Assembly: GCA_964534325.1 (NCBI GenBank)
Contig: CAZHOR010000006.1
Coordinates: 55,345 to 119,344, forward strand
Direction of reading: 5' to 3'
Origin: JdFR-22 sp964534325
GTDB lineage: Archaea; Halobacteriota; Archaeoglobi; Archaeoglobales; Archaeoglobaceae
Length of the DNA stretch: 64,000 nt
Shown here: piece after piece, positions 32,337 through 41,378 of the stretch
Numbering within the stretch: the stretch's first letter is position 1
Layout: every line of letters starts with the position of its first letter
Notes under the pieces: generated by a model
Told to the model about the DNA's origin: nothing
The model's input: only the letters and a program-made list of their open reading frames with translations
The model's database searches: none
Program-made: the position numbers and the translations under genes

Positions 32337-33706
32337 GAGGAACAGAACTTATTATAAACAAAGAAGTTGAACGGGCCAGGATTGGAGAGATAGTAGACTC
32401 AACGAATAAACTAAGATATGGGAGTGGGTGCTTAACACCTTTTATAAAGGGCCAAGAAGACATTGAGGTCTTACTATATAACCCTAATGCTCTCATAAGT
32501 AAACAACCAGTTGAGTTATGCGGTTTTGCAGCATCAACTATCTTAAATAAGGCGGTAGCTCTCGAAGAAAAGCTGAAGGAAGATGAATTTGCTTCCACCT
32601 TTTTAGAGTTTACTTACAACCAACCCATGGTAATGTCCTTCCCCCCAGAAGTGATTTGGAACGGCAAAGGGTTAGACCATTGGGAAAAATCATTGAAGAG
32701 GTTTATAAAATTTTCAAGCCCTGGATTTACTGAAAAAGAGATTGATGAGTTTTGTAAGTATATTCGAGAAACTGTCACTAGTAATAGTTTAACACACAAG
32801 TTCTGGGATCATATAGTGAAGGAGACATTCAAAGGAGAGAGCATATCCAAGTTGCTCATGGAATGGGTTGCTACCACTGCAATTAAGATGAGGTGCAAGT
32901 ATACCTCAGGAATAGTTCCGATAATCAGTCAGAAAACACGAGGGAGCGTGGTTTTAAATCATAGAGTAAACCTTGCCCAAGCAGCACTAATTAGGGATAT
33001 GGAAGAAGTTGGTTTTGAAGTGCCTCAGTACTTCTACACAATTCAGCTCCACCCAAACATGATAAAACCAGATGACTGGAACGACCTTTTAGATGAAGTA
33101 GTGAAAAATCTAAGGTCTTCATTGGATACCACAGATATTTTTAGTGGTATACACGTCACTATTAGGGATCTCAACGCCATTTCGAATTCCCCAGGGAGAA
33201 TCCAGACTGTTATGAAACTCTTCGAGGAAATAAATAGGCTTGGACACGAATACAAATTACCAGTATGGTGGTCCAATTTTGGACTAATCGGTCTAGCAGC
33301 ATTGGATGAAGGTGGGGATTTTGCCTCCTTTACACTGAATATGAAGACAGATGAGTTAGTGGCGGGTTCAGGAGGAGGGCCCATTGCGAAGGAACACCAA
33401 TATGGCAAGATCTTAGACATAAACCAGAAACGCCTTTACGAGTGGAAACAAGTTAAAAAACTAGGTAAGCATGGACATAGTCTTCCCAAACTGAATAAGT
33501 TTAGTATAAGGAATACTCCTGACGACCTTGAACTAGGGAGTCCACCTTTGTACCGCAAATTATTCTCCAAACCATATAACACAGCTTCTATGAATGAATT
33601 GAGCCTAATGTGGAAAGAAAACATATACAACGGTGAATCTAAACCAGGTCGGCATTACTTACGTGATTTCGGTCCAACCTTTAATGGATGGGGGTTAGAC
33701 AAATAA
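32333..33706 (+). CDS. 457-aa protein of unknown family, possibly TIM-barrel
   Basis: A soluble protein with alternating strands and helices: TSGIVPIISQKT, QYFYTIQLHPNMIK, GIHVTIRDLNAIS, YKLPVWWSNFGLIGLAALDEGG and ASFTLNM. The order and the WWSNFG...LDEGGDFAS segment suggest a (beta/alpha)8-like fold such as tRNA-guanine-transglycosylase relatives, but no diagnostic catalytic motif is certain. The C-terminus is basic and aromatic. It is coupled to the HTH gene upstream and followed by a small membrane protein. I consider the function unknown. Confidence 0.6.
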   Translation: MRGTELIINKEVERARIGEIVDSTNKLRYGSGCLTPFIKGQEDIEVLLYNPNALISKQPVELCGFAASTILNKAVALEEKLKEDEFASTFLEFTYNQPMVMSFPPEVIWNGKGLDHWEKSLKRFIKFSSPGFTEKEIDEFCKYIRETVTSNSLTHKFWDHIVKETFKGESISKLLMEWVATTAIKMRCKYTSGIVPIISQKTRGSVVLNHRVNLAQAALIRDMEEVGFEVPQYFYTIQLHPNMIKPDDWNDLLDEVVKNLRSSLDTTDIFSGIHVTIRDLNAISNSPGRIQTVMKLFEEINRLGHEYKLPVWWSNFGLIGLAALDEGGDFASFTLNMKTDELVAGSGGGPIAKEHQYGKILDINQKRLYEWKQVKKLGKHGHSLPKLNKFSIRNTPDDLELGSPPLYRKLFSKPYNTASMNELSLMWKENIYNGESKPGRHYLRDFGPTFNGWGLDK

Positions 33707-33717
33707 AGGTGTTGATT

Positions 33718-34116
33718 ATGTATTTGTGGAGTGGTTTGATTGAACAAGTTCTCAGAAATGGGCCGTATATCGACATTGTTGTTCCTAGGTATGCAATAAA
33801 CCATCCTCTAAATGATGGGTTTGAGGAAACGCTTGGAGAGTTCCAAGGTCAAACAAATGACTATGAACTAACTCTTTCGGATGGTAGAAGAATTCATATT
33901 CGGGAGTTCCATGATTGCTACAAAGTACACTGGGACAAAGTTAGCCCGAAAATTGATCCGTTTGAGCATTTGAGGAAGGATGCTCCTTTTTGGTGGGCAC
34001 TCCTTGCTGGGGCCTTCGGTGTAACTTTAGGTTATTCAGGATCGAAAAATATGGATGACGCCATCGCTGGAATGTTTTTTGGCTTTTTTGTTGGTGTCCT
34101 GACAACTTCAGAATGA
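33718..34116 (+). CDS. 132-aa protein with C-terminal membrane hairpin
   Basis: The ATG at 33718 has AAAGGTG 6 bp upstream, and an earlier in-frame ATG overlaps the previous gene. The first 85 residues are soluble beta-rich. The C-terminus has two hydrophobic segments (FWWALLAGAFGVTLGY and AIAGMFFGFFVGVLTT), a Gly-rich hairpin resembling small pore-forming or glycine-zipper helices. In a defence context it is a plausible membrane effector; that is inference. Confidence 0.55.
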   Translation: MYLWSGLIEQVLRNGPYIDIVVPRYAINHPLNDGFEETLGEFQGQTNDYELTLSDGRRIHIREFHDCYKVHWDKVSPKIDPFEHLRKDAPFWWALLAGAFGVTLGYSGSKNMDDAIAGMFFGFFVGVLTTSE

Positions 34117-34154
34117 AAAAAGGAAAGTATTAACCAAAAGAGCTGTCATAGCAA

Positions 34155-34838
34155 ATGACTTATATTACTGTAGGTAAGGATAGATACTATTATGTTCCAG
34201 ACCCTTACTGTGAGAAGTGTTCTCTACCTATTAAACCCAATTCGCAACTTTATAAATGTTATTTTTGTTCTAGTTTTAATGATCTTGAACATTTCGAATA
34301 CGCAAGGGCATTGGGACTTTATTTTACGCCAAACTTTGAGGGGAACCTCGACTATATAAAACATCATCCTGATGACTCGCTCTCAGACCGTATTAGAGCG
34401 TTAAAGTCCAGGAAGAAGTTTGCATACCCTTTAGGACTGGCAATGGCCTATGCTATTTATAAGAAATTTGGAGAGTTTCTCGGTGTTGATTACTTAATTC
34501 CTATGCCTTTACATTCAAATAAGATGGAAGAAAGAGGATACAACCAGGCTGGAGAGCTTGCTAAAATAATTAGCGAAAAGACTGATATTCCATTGATTAG
34601 TAACGCTCTAGTTAAAGTTAAAGACGTGAGTATGAGAGGAAGAAATAGAGAGCAAAGGAGAATAGAGGTAAAAAACGCATTTGAAGTTAAAAAATCATTT
34701 GATGGAGATTCGGTACTAATAGTAGACGATGTACTAACTACCGGATTCTCAACAAATGAATGTGCAAGAGTGTTAAAAGAAAATGGAGTGAAAGATGTCT
34801 ACGTGTTTGTTACTGGAAGAGATGTTCCTAAATTTTAA
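34155..34838 (+). CDS. ComF-like phosphoribosyltransferase (first copy)
   Basis: A 227-aa protein. A zinc knuckle (CEKCSLPIKPNSQLYKCYFC) is followed by the type I PRTase core: VDYLIPMPLHSNKMEERGYNQA and the PRPP loop VLIVDDVLTTGFSTNECA near residues 185-205. ComF proteins are tied to DNA uptake in bacteria, but here no uptake genes are present. It sits in the five-gene plus-strand operon facing a DprA-like gene, an arrangement of predicted antiviral systems. Substrate unknown. Confidence 0.85.
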   Translation: MTYITVGKDRYYYVPDPYCEKCSLPIKPNSQLYKCYFCSSFNDLEHFEYARALGLYFTPNFEGNLDYIKHHPDDSLSDRIRALKSRKKFAYPLGLAMAYAIYKKFGEFLGVDYLIPMPLHSNKMEERGYNQAGELAKIISEKTDIPLISNALVKVKDVSMRGRNREQRRIEVKNAFEVKKSFDGDSVLIVDDVLTTGFSTNECARVLKENGVKDVYVFVTGRDVPKF

Positions 34839-34896
34839 TAATAAGCGATAATGGATATATAGATATTTTTTTGTAGTATTTCGATATAGTTTTATT

Positions 34897-35481
34897 ATGA
34901 AAAAAATTGTGGGCTGGGACTTAGATGGGACTCTCATAGACACATCCAACTTATTAAAATCTACTTATAAACAATTGTTTGGCTCAACATCTAAAATAGA
35001 CATTCTTGCATCACCTTATCAGAATATGCTGAATAATGAAGTTAAACCAAATAGAGATTGGTGGCGAAAATTCTGGAGCACTTATAGAAGCAACATCAGT
35101 TATGCATTCCCTTATAAAGGTATCAAAGAGGTACTTAAGAATCTAAAGGACAAAGATATAAATAATGTTGTTATATCAAGCCTATCAGATAACATAATCC
35201 CTAATTTATTAACCTCCACTAATATTCATAATTTTTTTGAGATAAAAATAGGGGGTACTAATACAAAATTTAAAAAACCAGATCCATATTCCATTAAATA
35301 CTGTATTGATAAACTAAATTCTGCTGAAAGCCATTTTACATTCATAGGAGACTCTCAAAACGATAAGAAATTAGCTGAAAACGCAAATGTTGAATTTATT
35401 CATGCTGGCTGGAATAGGTATTGTAATATTGGTTCTAAATACCCGGTTACTCAACCCAAGGACATTATAGATCTTATCTAA
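34897..35481 (+). CDS. HAD-superfamily hydrolase
   Basis: A 194-aa phosphatase-like protein with all four HAD motifs: WDLDGTLID near residue 7, VVISSLSDN near 95, the KKPDP lysine near 128, and FIGDSQNDKKLAENA near 148. It resembles phosphoglycolate-phosphatase types. It is the last gene of the plus-strand operon, and its stop overlaps the stop of the DprA-like gene by 4 bp. Together with the PRTase it could process a ribose-phosphate or nucleotide; this is inference. Confidence 0.85.
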   Translation: MKKIVGWDLDGTLIDTSNLLKSTYKQLFGSTSKIDILASPYQNMLNNEVKPNRDWWRKFWSTYRSNISYAFPYKGIKEVLKNLKDKDINNVVISSLSDNIIPNLLTSTNIHNFFEIKIGGTNTKFKKPDPYSIKYCIDKLNSAESHFTFIGDSQNDKKLAENANVEFIHAGWNRYCNIGSKYPVTQPKDIIDLI

Positions 35482-37226
35482 GGTAATTGACTTAAAAGAT
35501 TTTGAGACGAATTAATTAATTCATGTACCTTATTAAGAGAATTATTACTTCTCGTAATAGCCTCATCTGCTCTAGGTCCTTTTACTGTTCTAATTAAAAT
35601 TGCCGAAGCAATCAAACTCCAGACTCCGTTGTAGTAGTAATCCTCTATTCTTTTAATCAGATTAGAATTTACCAACTCTTCTGAATTTATTATGATATCC
35701 TTTGTTACTCTCTCAATATCATCTATATAAGACGACAACTCTTCAAATTGCCTTGCATCATCTAATACTTTATTCAGGTACTCGATAAGGTATTCCTTAT
35801 CGTCGGAATCGTGAATCCATTCAGATAAAGTGCCATTATTCTTCATCCGTTTCTTATCGATACTTCTTAATGCTTGTAATAATCTATGGTTATTAATATA
35901 TATATTTTTAAATTCATTTGGGGCATAACGCCTATACAATAAATCTAAGAAAATGTCGGTTTTAGTAGAGAGAATTTTTTCATCTGATATAACCTGATCC
36001 ATTTCTTTTGATATAATATTGTATAATTCTGTTCTCTCTGGCTCCTTTGAGAAAAATGTAGAGAGATACTGCTTATTTACGTTATCATTGTAAATGTAGC
36101 ACCCTCTTAAGTACCATCCTCTGGTTAGGTTCAGGTTTAACTTTTCACAAACTCTGTAGAATATTTTATGTATCTTAAGTTTATTTAAATACTCTCCTTT
36201 GCTCTCGAAAACCTTATCATTCTTCGCTAAGGCGAACATCAATATATCGACCAAAGAGTTCTCATCCGCATCATATAGAGTTAGGTCTGAGGTGTTTATC
36301 GAAGTGTTATTAGGTTTGTCAACCATCTTTATGCTGTCAGTTGATGATATCTCGGTCATTAACTGATCAATGGTATATTCTTTTGCTCCACCCCTCTTTA
36401 ATATCCTTTGTAGTCCTTGTTGGAGTGGATTGGTTGAATCGATTGGTCCCAAAACATAAATACCATTCCCAAGGTATTTTGCATGCCTTGCAGCGATAAG
36501 GCTTCCACTATTTTCTGAAGCCTCTACAACTATAACTACTTTAGAAAGAGCAGCTATTAACCTGTTCCTATGTTTTAATTGAAAAGAGGTTACTTTGCTG
36601 TTGGGTGGTCTCTCTGAAATTAATAAACCTCCAGATTCAAGAATTTTTTCAGCTATAGGCTCGTTTTCAGCTGGATAGATGTTGAGAACGCCACTTCCAA
36701 GAACTGCTACGCTCTTTCCATTCTCTTTTAATGCACCAAGATGACCTCTAGCATCAATGCCTTTTGCTAATCCGCTTATGTGTACTTCCCCACTATTGGC
36801 AACTAACGCTCCAAGCTCTTCGGCACTCTTACCTGCCTCTTCAGAAGGATTTCTCGTACCGACTATTGAGAATCCTCGTTGATCTAATAATGAAGCATCT
36901 CCTCTACAGTAAAGAAGGATGGGAGGCGATTCTATTCTATTGAGAACTTCTGGATATTCATTGTCAACTATTTTGATAACCTTAATATCATGGTTTTTAA
37001 TTTCATCCATCCAATGGTACTTTAGCGCGCCCTTCTTCTTACGCCCTTCAACAAATGCTTTCGCAAAGTCTGAACCTGGAGGAAAGCAACTATAAATCTT
37101 ATTCTCTGAAGCCTCCCAGGCGGCTTTTATCGAATTAAACTCTTCATATAACGTTAAGATTGTTTTAGAACCCACTTTGGGTAATGCGGATGCAGAGATC
37201 CAATACAAAGTCTCTTCATCTAACAT
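35478..37226 (-). CDS. DprA/Smf-like protein with long C-terminal extension
   Basis: A 582-aa protein. Residues 1-75 form a helical/HhH-like N-terminus (LPKVGSKTILTLYEEF). Residues about 85-290 are the Rossmann DprA domain: YPEVLNRIESPPILLYCRGD, SIVGTRNPSEEAG, ISGLAKGIDARGHLGAL, VAVLGSGVLNIYPAEN, SERPP, FQLKHRNRLIAALS, SGSLIAARHAKYLG and NPLQQG. Another 290 helical residues follow that ordinary DprA (about 300-370 aa) lacks. DprA belongs to the SLOG nucleotide-binding superfamily. Its start overlaps a second ComF-like gene by 11 bp. A role in defence rather than natural transformation is inferred from context. Confidence 0.88.
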   Translation of the reverse strand: MLDEETLYWISASALPKVGSKTILTLYEEFNSIKAAWEASENKIYSCFPPGSDFAKAFVEGRKKKGALKYHWMDEIKNHDIKVIKIVDNEYPEVLNRIESPPILLYCRGDASLLDQRGFSIVGTRNPSEEAGKSAEELGALVANSGEVHISGLAKGIDARGHLGALKENGKSVAVLGSGVLNIYPAENEPIAEKILESGGLLISERPPNSKVTSFQLKHRNRLIAALSKVVIVVEASENSGSLIAARHAKYLGNGIYVLGPIDSTNPLQQGLQRILKRGGAKEYTIDQLMTEISSTDSIKMVDKPNNTSINTSDLTLYDADENSLVDILMFALAKNDKVFESKGEYLNKLKIHKIFYRVCEKLNLNLTRGWYLRGCYIYNDNVNKQYLSTFFSKEPERTELYNIISKEMDQVISDEKILSTKTDIFLDLLYRRYAPNEFKNIYINNHRLLQALRSIDKKRMKNNGTLSEWIHDSDDKEYLIEYLNKVLDDARQFEELSSYIDDIERVTKDIIINSEELVNSNLIKRIEDYYYNGVWSLIASAILIRTVKGPRADEAITRSNNSLNKVHELINSSQNLLSQLP

Positions 37227-37899
37227 AAGGTTTCTCTCCAGTCGGTACAGTTCTTGCTACACATATCGCATATACCTTTCTCGCCCCATTCATTTTCAAT
37301 ATCTTTGCACATTCATTCATTGTTGTACCGCAAGTTATTATATCATCTACCAGCCCAACTTCTCCATTTACTTTTGCTCCAGGAGAGAATGATATTTTAT
37401 CTCTTATGTTTTCTGCTCTCTCACTCTTACTTAGTCCTTTCATCGGTGATGTAGGACTATTAAAATATAGCGCATCCTTTACTTCAACTTTCAAATCTTT
37501 AGCAAGTTCTTCTGCAATTATTTTAGTCTCGTCTATCAGGCTCTCTGAGTTCATCCTTTTTGGAACAGGTACAATATAGTTCACTCTAATTTCCTTTCTT
37601 TTAGCAAGCATAGTCAACAACTGACCAAGTTTGATTGCTGCTTGATGATTAGTCTTGGCATTAAGTAGTTCTCTAGTCAATGGAGTTGCAAAATTATGAG
37701 CGTCATAGTGTCCAAAAAAATATCCAAAATCGATATATTCAAGCTGGTTATTGAATTCACAATCATAACACGTAAAGAACTGTTTTTTAATTTGATATTT
37801 TCCACATTTTATGCAACGCTGTCCTGAGAGCATATAGAATAATTTATTGTCAGATTTTCTTCTAACTTCAATGTATCTATCGGAATACTCATCTGTCAT
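37216..37899 (-). CDS. ComF-like phosphoribosyltransferase (second copy)
   Basis: A 227-aa protein with the zinc knuckle CIKCGKYQIKKQFFTCYDC near residues 29-52, the VNYIVPVPKRMN strand, and the PRPP loop VGLVDDIITCGTTMNECA. It is the same length as the first ComF-like protein but clearly diverged from it, so the cluster carries two distinct PRTases. It is translated just before the DprA-like gene with an 11-bp overlap, a strong sign of joint function. Confidence 0.85.
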   Translation of the reverse strand: MTDEYSDRYIEVRRKSDNKLFYMLSGQRCIKCGKYQIKKQFFTCYDCEFNNQLEYIDFGYFFGHYDAHNFATPLTRELLNAKTNHQAAIKLGQLLTMLAKRKEIRVNYIVPVPKRMNSESLIDETKIIAEELAKDLKVEVKDALYFNSPTSPMKGLSKSERAENIRDKISFSPGAKVNGEVGLVDDIITCGTTMNECAKILKMNGARKVYAICVARTVPTGEKPYVR

Positions 37900-38098
37900 T
37901 TACTTATTAGAGTATTATTACTAAAGTAAAATAACTTATGTGTTCTTTGAAAGTAAGATAATCTATATTGAACTTGCTGTTTAAGAAACACCTCTTTTTT
38001 AACCGGAGGAAACTTGGAGCTGAATATATAAATGGAATAGGTCTTTGGGGAGAGGGTTTTTAAACAAGCCTATCAAAACTATGAGTTTATAACATAAA

Positions 38099-38386
38099 TG
38101 TACTGTAGCAGTTGAACTGGAACAAAAGCATAAGGTATTAAAAGATTTCTTGGTTATTCTCGGCATTGATGAAAAGGTCGCGGATGAGGACGCCTGTAAT
38201 ATTGAGCATGTAGTAAATCAGGAGACTATAGAAAGGCTTACAAAGTTTGTGGATTTTATCCAAAGGCTTGGAAAACCTCTATGGCTGGAGAAGTTCAAAA
38301 CATATTACGAGAAAGGGGTGTTACCGGAATGCCCCCGAATAAAAGAGACGAGCGAGGGTAAAACCACTGGCAAAACCAAAGGTTGA
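38099..38386 (+). pseudogene. Decapitated DtxR/MntR-family metalloregulator remnant
   Basis: The frame encodes VAVELEQKHKVLKDFLVILG, then IDEKVADEDACNIEHVV and ETIERLTKFVDFIQ. This is the metal-binding and dimerisation domain of DtxR-type repressors, with the conserved DACxxEH ligands. A stop sits one codon upstream and no N-terminal winged helix exists anywhere nearby. Translation from the TTG at 38150 would give only 78 aa. The break marks the right margin of the defence/mobile region, suggesting that an insertion or deletion removed the 5' part. Confidence 0.7.
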
Positions 38387-38552
38387 ATAATTAGGTGCAT
38401 GATCCTCTAAGCTATTGAGGGTTAACTCTGTAAACTTGAGCGTTTAGCAATTCAGATAGCATTTCAACATAAGGTGGTGCAGGATCTATGGTTTTCTTTC
38501 TGGTATGAAGATGCTTTGAGTTAGTCTTATTGTATAACTTAAATCCTTTAAT

Positions 38553-39524
38553 CTAAATTAAATAGATTAGCAAAATTACAATGAGAAATATGCCTAGCTC
38601 GATCAGCGAGTAAACTGCCAGTGTGACTTTTAACCCTAGTGAGTTGCCAAATAGGGCAACATTGATTGGAAGACCAGTCTTGAAGCAACCAATGGCTAGA
38701 TGGAGAGCACGGGCTATAAATAAAAGTAAAAGACTCTGCGCAGGAGTGATTATATTCTTTGCAATAAGTGTTCCTACAGCGGATACCGCTGCCATCTGGC
38801 TTGCAATGCTGGCAATAAGAACCGGTACACTTGAAGAAGGAAGATTTGCTATATCTAGAAGCGATTTAAAAATCTCTATTGAGAATTCTTGGAATCCTAA
38901 CTCGAGTAGGGTTAAGATCACTAAAACTGTAGGAACAAGAACTATTGCTATTCTCTTAAATTCTCTAAGACTCTGTATTAGAGCTTCTTTTAATTTTTCC
39001 TTCCATCCTTTACCACTGTTCTCGAAAAATAAGGTAGAAGGATTATCTACTGCACCAGGGTTGAGATGTGATTTAGGGTTCAATATTAATCTTCCAGCTA
39101 TTATACCAATTACTGCAATCCCCAAGTATATCGATAGTTCTAGAGATAGAAGGATTCCTCCCAGAAAGACTCCCAACACTGAGAGAGAGACCGGGCCCAT
39201 AAAGAAGATTGTTGTGCGCAGCCCTTTGGGGAACTGGCCAACTAACACAGCTACAAATACCTCTTTATCATTTAGCAATTTATTTTGTTTAAAATCAGAG
39301 AGAACTCCCAGTCCAGACCAGTTATTAAGAAAAAACATTGTCAAGGCAGGGGAGCAACTGAGTGGAAGGTGTGAAGCAGAGTTTAGATACGACATAGGCT
39401 TCCCAATATACTTGAGATAAGGCGATAGTTTGATCAGATTCGCTATAAAAAAACCCAAAAATAGGAAAGGTAAAATCAACTCAAAGATTTCAACCGCTTC
39501 ATATCCAATACTAGCAAGATTCAT
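38553..39524 (-). CDS. Gate-domain (nucleoside-recognition-like) membrane protein
   Basis: A 323-aa membrane protein with about eight helices. Two Gate-like repeats are visible, around LLPFLFLGFF...MSYLNSASHLPLSCSPALTMFF and VPVLIASIASQMAAVSAVGTLI. FeoB and spore-germination transporters share this fold. It is the last gene of the nickel operon, 32 bp after the nikE-like gene. A role in metal passage across the membrane is inferred from operon membership only. Confidence 0.7.
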   Translation of the reverse strand: MNLASIGYEAVEIFELILPFLFLGFFIANLIKLSPYLKYIGKPMSYLNSASHLPLSCSPALTMFFLNNWSGLGVLSDFKQNKLLNDKEVFVAVLVGQFPKGLRTTIFFMGPVSLSVLGVFLGGILLSLELSIYLGIAVIGIIAGRLILNPKSHLNPGAVDNPSTLFFENSGKGWKEKLKEALIQSLREFKRIAIVLVPTVLVILTLLELGFQEFSIEIFKSLLDIANLPSSSVPVLIASIASQMAAVSAVGTLIAKNIITPAQSLLLLFIARALHLAIGCFKTGLPINVALFGNSLGLKVTLAVYSLIELGIFLIVILLIYLI

Positions 39525-39556
39525 TTCGTAACTCCTTCAGTGAAAAAACTATGATT

Positions 39557-40459
39557 TTAGGCCATTATACAAGCAACCTTATGAGCAGAGCCTTTTAAAT
39601 AAGGCTCTCTCCTCAAGCACTGATCAGTAGCTCTGGAACACCTATGAAAGTAAGGACAACCTCCATCGCTCTGCATAGAAAAGTTTTCCTCTTCCATGAC
39701 AGTACCTTCCAAAGAGGATGCAGCCTTCAAATCCATGGTATAGGGATGTAAGGGCTCATTTATCAGAGATTCAGCCGGTCCCTCTTCAACTATTCTTCCT
39801 GCAAGCATCACCGCAATTCTATCGCTCACACTTCTCACAACTTCAAGATCATGAGATATGAGAACGTAAGCTATTTTATGCTTATCCTGGAGGTTTTTTA
39901 GGAGACTAAGAATCTGTGCCTGAACCGAAACATCAAGATTGGATGTTGGTTCGTCAGCAACAATTAAGTCCGGATTAAGACTAAAAGCCCTGGCAATTAC
40001 CACTCTCTGTATCTCTCCCCCACTAACTTCATGAGGGTAACGATCCAGAATCTCCTGGCGGAGGTTGACTATGTCAAGAAGCTCATACAACATATCTTCA
40101 TTATGGTTATAGCCCTGCATATCCAAACCCTCTGTTAAGCAGTCGGAGATTTTCATTCTGGGATTAAGTGAGGTTCTAGGATCTTGAAATATCATCTGAA
40201 GTTTGGTTCGATATCTTTTGAATTTTCTCCAGTTTAAACTGGTAATATCAACCCCATTAATGAATATCTTACCACTTGTAGGTTCTAAAAGCCTGACTAT
40301 AACCCTTCCCAGAGTAGTTTTACCGCATCCACTCTCCCCCACCAACCCCAGCGTCTCTCCCTGGCCCAAAATAAAACTTACGTCTCTTAAAGCATTTACT
40401 TCACTTTTATTAACCATTCCGTATCTAAACGTCTTGCTCACGTTCTCAACTGAAAGCAT
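39557..40459 (-). CDS. nikE: Nickel/oligopeptide ABC transporter ATPase (NikE/OppF-type)
   Basis: A 300-aa ABC ATPase. Walker A is LVGESGCGKTTLGRVIVRLLEP, the signature is HEVSGGEIQRVVIARA, and Walker B is LIVADEPTSNLD. The C-terminal oligopeptide/dipeptide-transporter zinc-like Cys motif (CPYFHRCSRATDQCLRREP) is present. It overlaps the nikD-like gene by 14 bp. Specificity for nickel is inferred from the operon (DUF4198 protein, NikR-type operator) rather than from this subunit. Confidence 0.88.
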   Translation of the reverse strand: MLSVENVSKTFRYGMVNKSEVNALRDVSFILGQGETLGLVGESGCGKTTLGRVIVRLLEPTSGKIFINGVDITSLNWRKFKRYRTKLQMIFQDPRTSLNPRMKISDCLTEGLDMQGYNHNEDMLYELLDIVNLRQEILDRYPHEVSGGEIQRVVIARAFSLNPDLIVADEPTSNLDVSVQAQILSLLKNLQDKHKIAYVLISHDLEVVRSVSDRIAVMLAGRIVEEGPAESLINEPLHPYTMDLKAASSLEGTVMEEENFSMQSDGGCPYFHRCSRATDQCLRREPYLKGSAHKVACIMA

Positions 40460-41378
40460 GGCACCTCACATCTCTGCCATTTTCCCTTAATTCCGGGTGT
40501 TCAATCCTGCACTCCCTGGTAGCATACGGACATCTGGGATGGAACTTACAACCCTTAGGAGGATTGATTAAACTTGGACTTGACCCTTCTATTGGTTTCA
40601 AACCTCTGGAAGGTAAAGAATCCATAAGAGCTTTGGTATAAGGGTGACGAGGGTCATTCAGCACCTTCTCGGTGCTTCCCTTCTCTACGATCTCACCAGC
40701 GTACATAACAGCAATATTCTCACAGGTCCTGGCAACATCAATATCGTGAGTGATTAGAAGCAGAGATTTTTCAGAAGTAACATCTTCCAGAAGTTTAATA
40801 ATTCTGTTTTTAACAATAGTGTCCAGCCCCGTTGTCGGTTCATCTGCAATTATTAAGGAAGGGTTACAGGCTATTCCTATCGAGATCAAAACCCTCCGGT
40901 TCATTCCTCCAGAGAGCTGGTGAGGATACTTACCCAAGAGGTTTTTATCTAATCCAACTGCATCAAACAATCTTTTTACTTCATTTGAGAGTTTTTTTCC
41001 ATTGCTTGGTTGTATAGCCTCCCCAATTTGATTACCAATCTTCATCAATGGGTTTATGGAGGAAAGACTCTGGGGGACCAGACCTATCTCTCTGCCTCTG
41101 ATCCTGTTTAGCTCCTCTTCGCCAAGCTCCAGGATGTTTTTATTCTTGTAGTTTATGCTTCCACTTACCTTTGCATTTCCGGGTAATAGCCTCATTATGG
41201 TTTGAGCCAGCACGGATTTTCCACAACCAGTTTCCCCCACAAGAGCCATTCTCTCATTTCTCATTAACCCAAGATCCAGATTGTTTACAGCTTTGACTTC
41301 TCCTCTTTTGGTGGGGAACCTGGTATCCAGACATTTTACTTCCAATAATGCATCCGAATTGTCACCTGATGTCCTCAT
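40446..41378 (-). CDS. nikD: Nickel/oligopeptide ABC transporter ATPase (NikD/OppD-type)
   Basis: A 310-aa ABC ATPase. Walker A is MALVGETGCGKSVLAQTIMRLLP, the signature is HQLSGGMNRRVLISIG, Walker B is LIIADEPTTGLD and the H-loop is LLITHDIDV. The C-terminal Cys motif CKFHPRCPYATREC matches OppD/NikD. It overlaps nikC by 4 bp and nikE by 14 bp. With NikE it powers uptake at the cytosolic membrane face. Confidence 0.88.
   Translation of the reverse strand: MRTSGDNSDALLEVKCLDTRFPTKRGEVKAVNNLDLGLMRNERMALVGETGCGKSVLAQTIMRLLPGNAKVSGSINYKNKNILELGEEELNRIRGREIGLVPQSLSSINPLMKIGNQIGEAIQPSNGKKLSNEVKRLFDAVGLDKNLLGKYPHQLSGGMNRRVLISIGIACNPSLIIADEPTTGLDTIVKNRIIKLLEDVTSEKSLLLITHDIDVARTCENIAVMYAGEIVEKGSTEKVLNDPRHPYTKALMDSLPSRGLKPIEGSSPSLINPPKGCKFHPRCPYATRECRIEHPELRENGRDVRCHAFS

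Noticed and set aside
38623..39420. 265-codon plus-strand frame
   Set aside because: It is antisense to the Gate-domain membrane protein, which has clear membrane helices.
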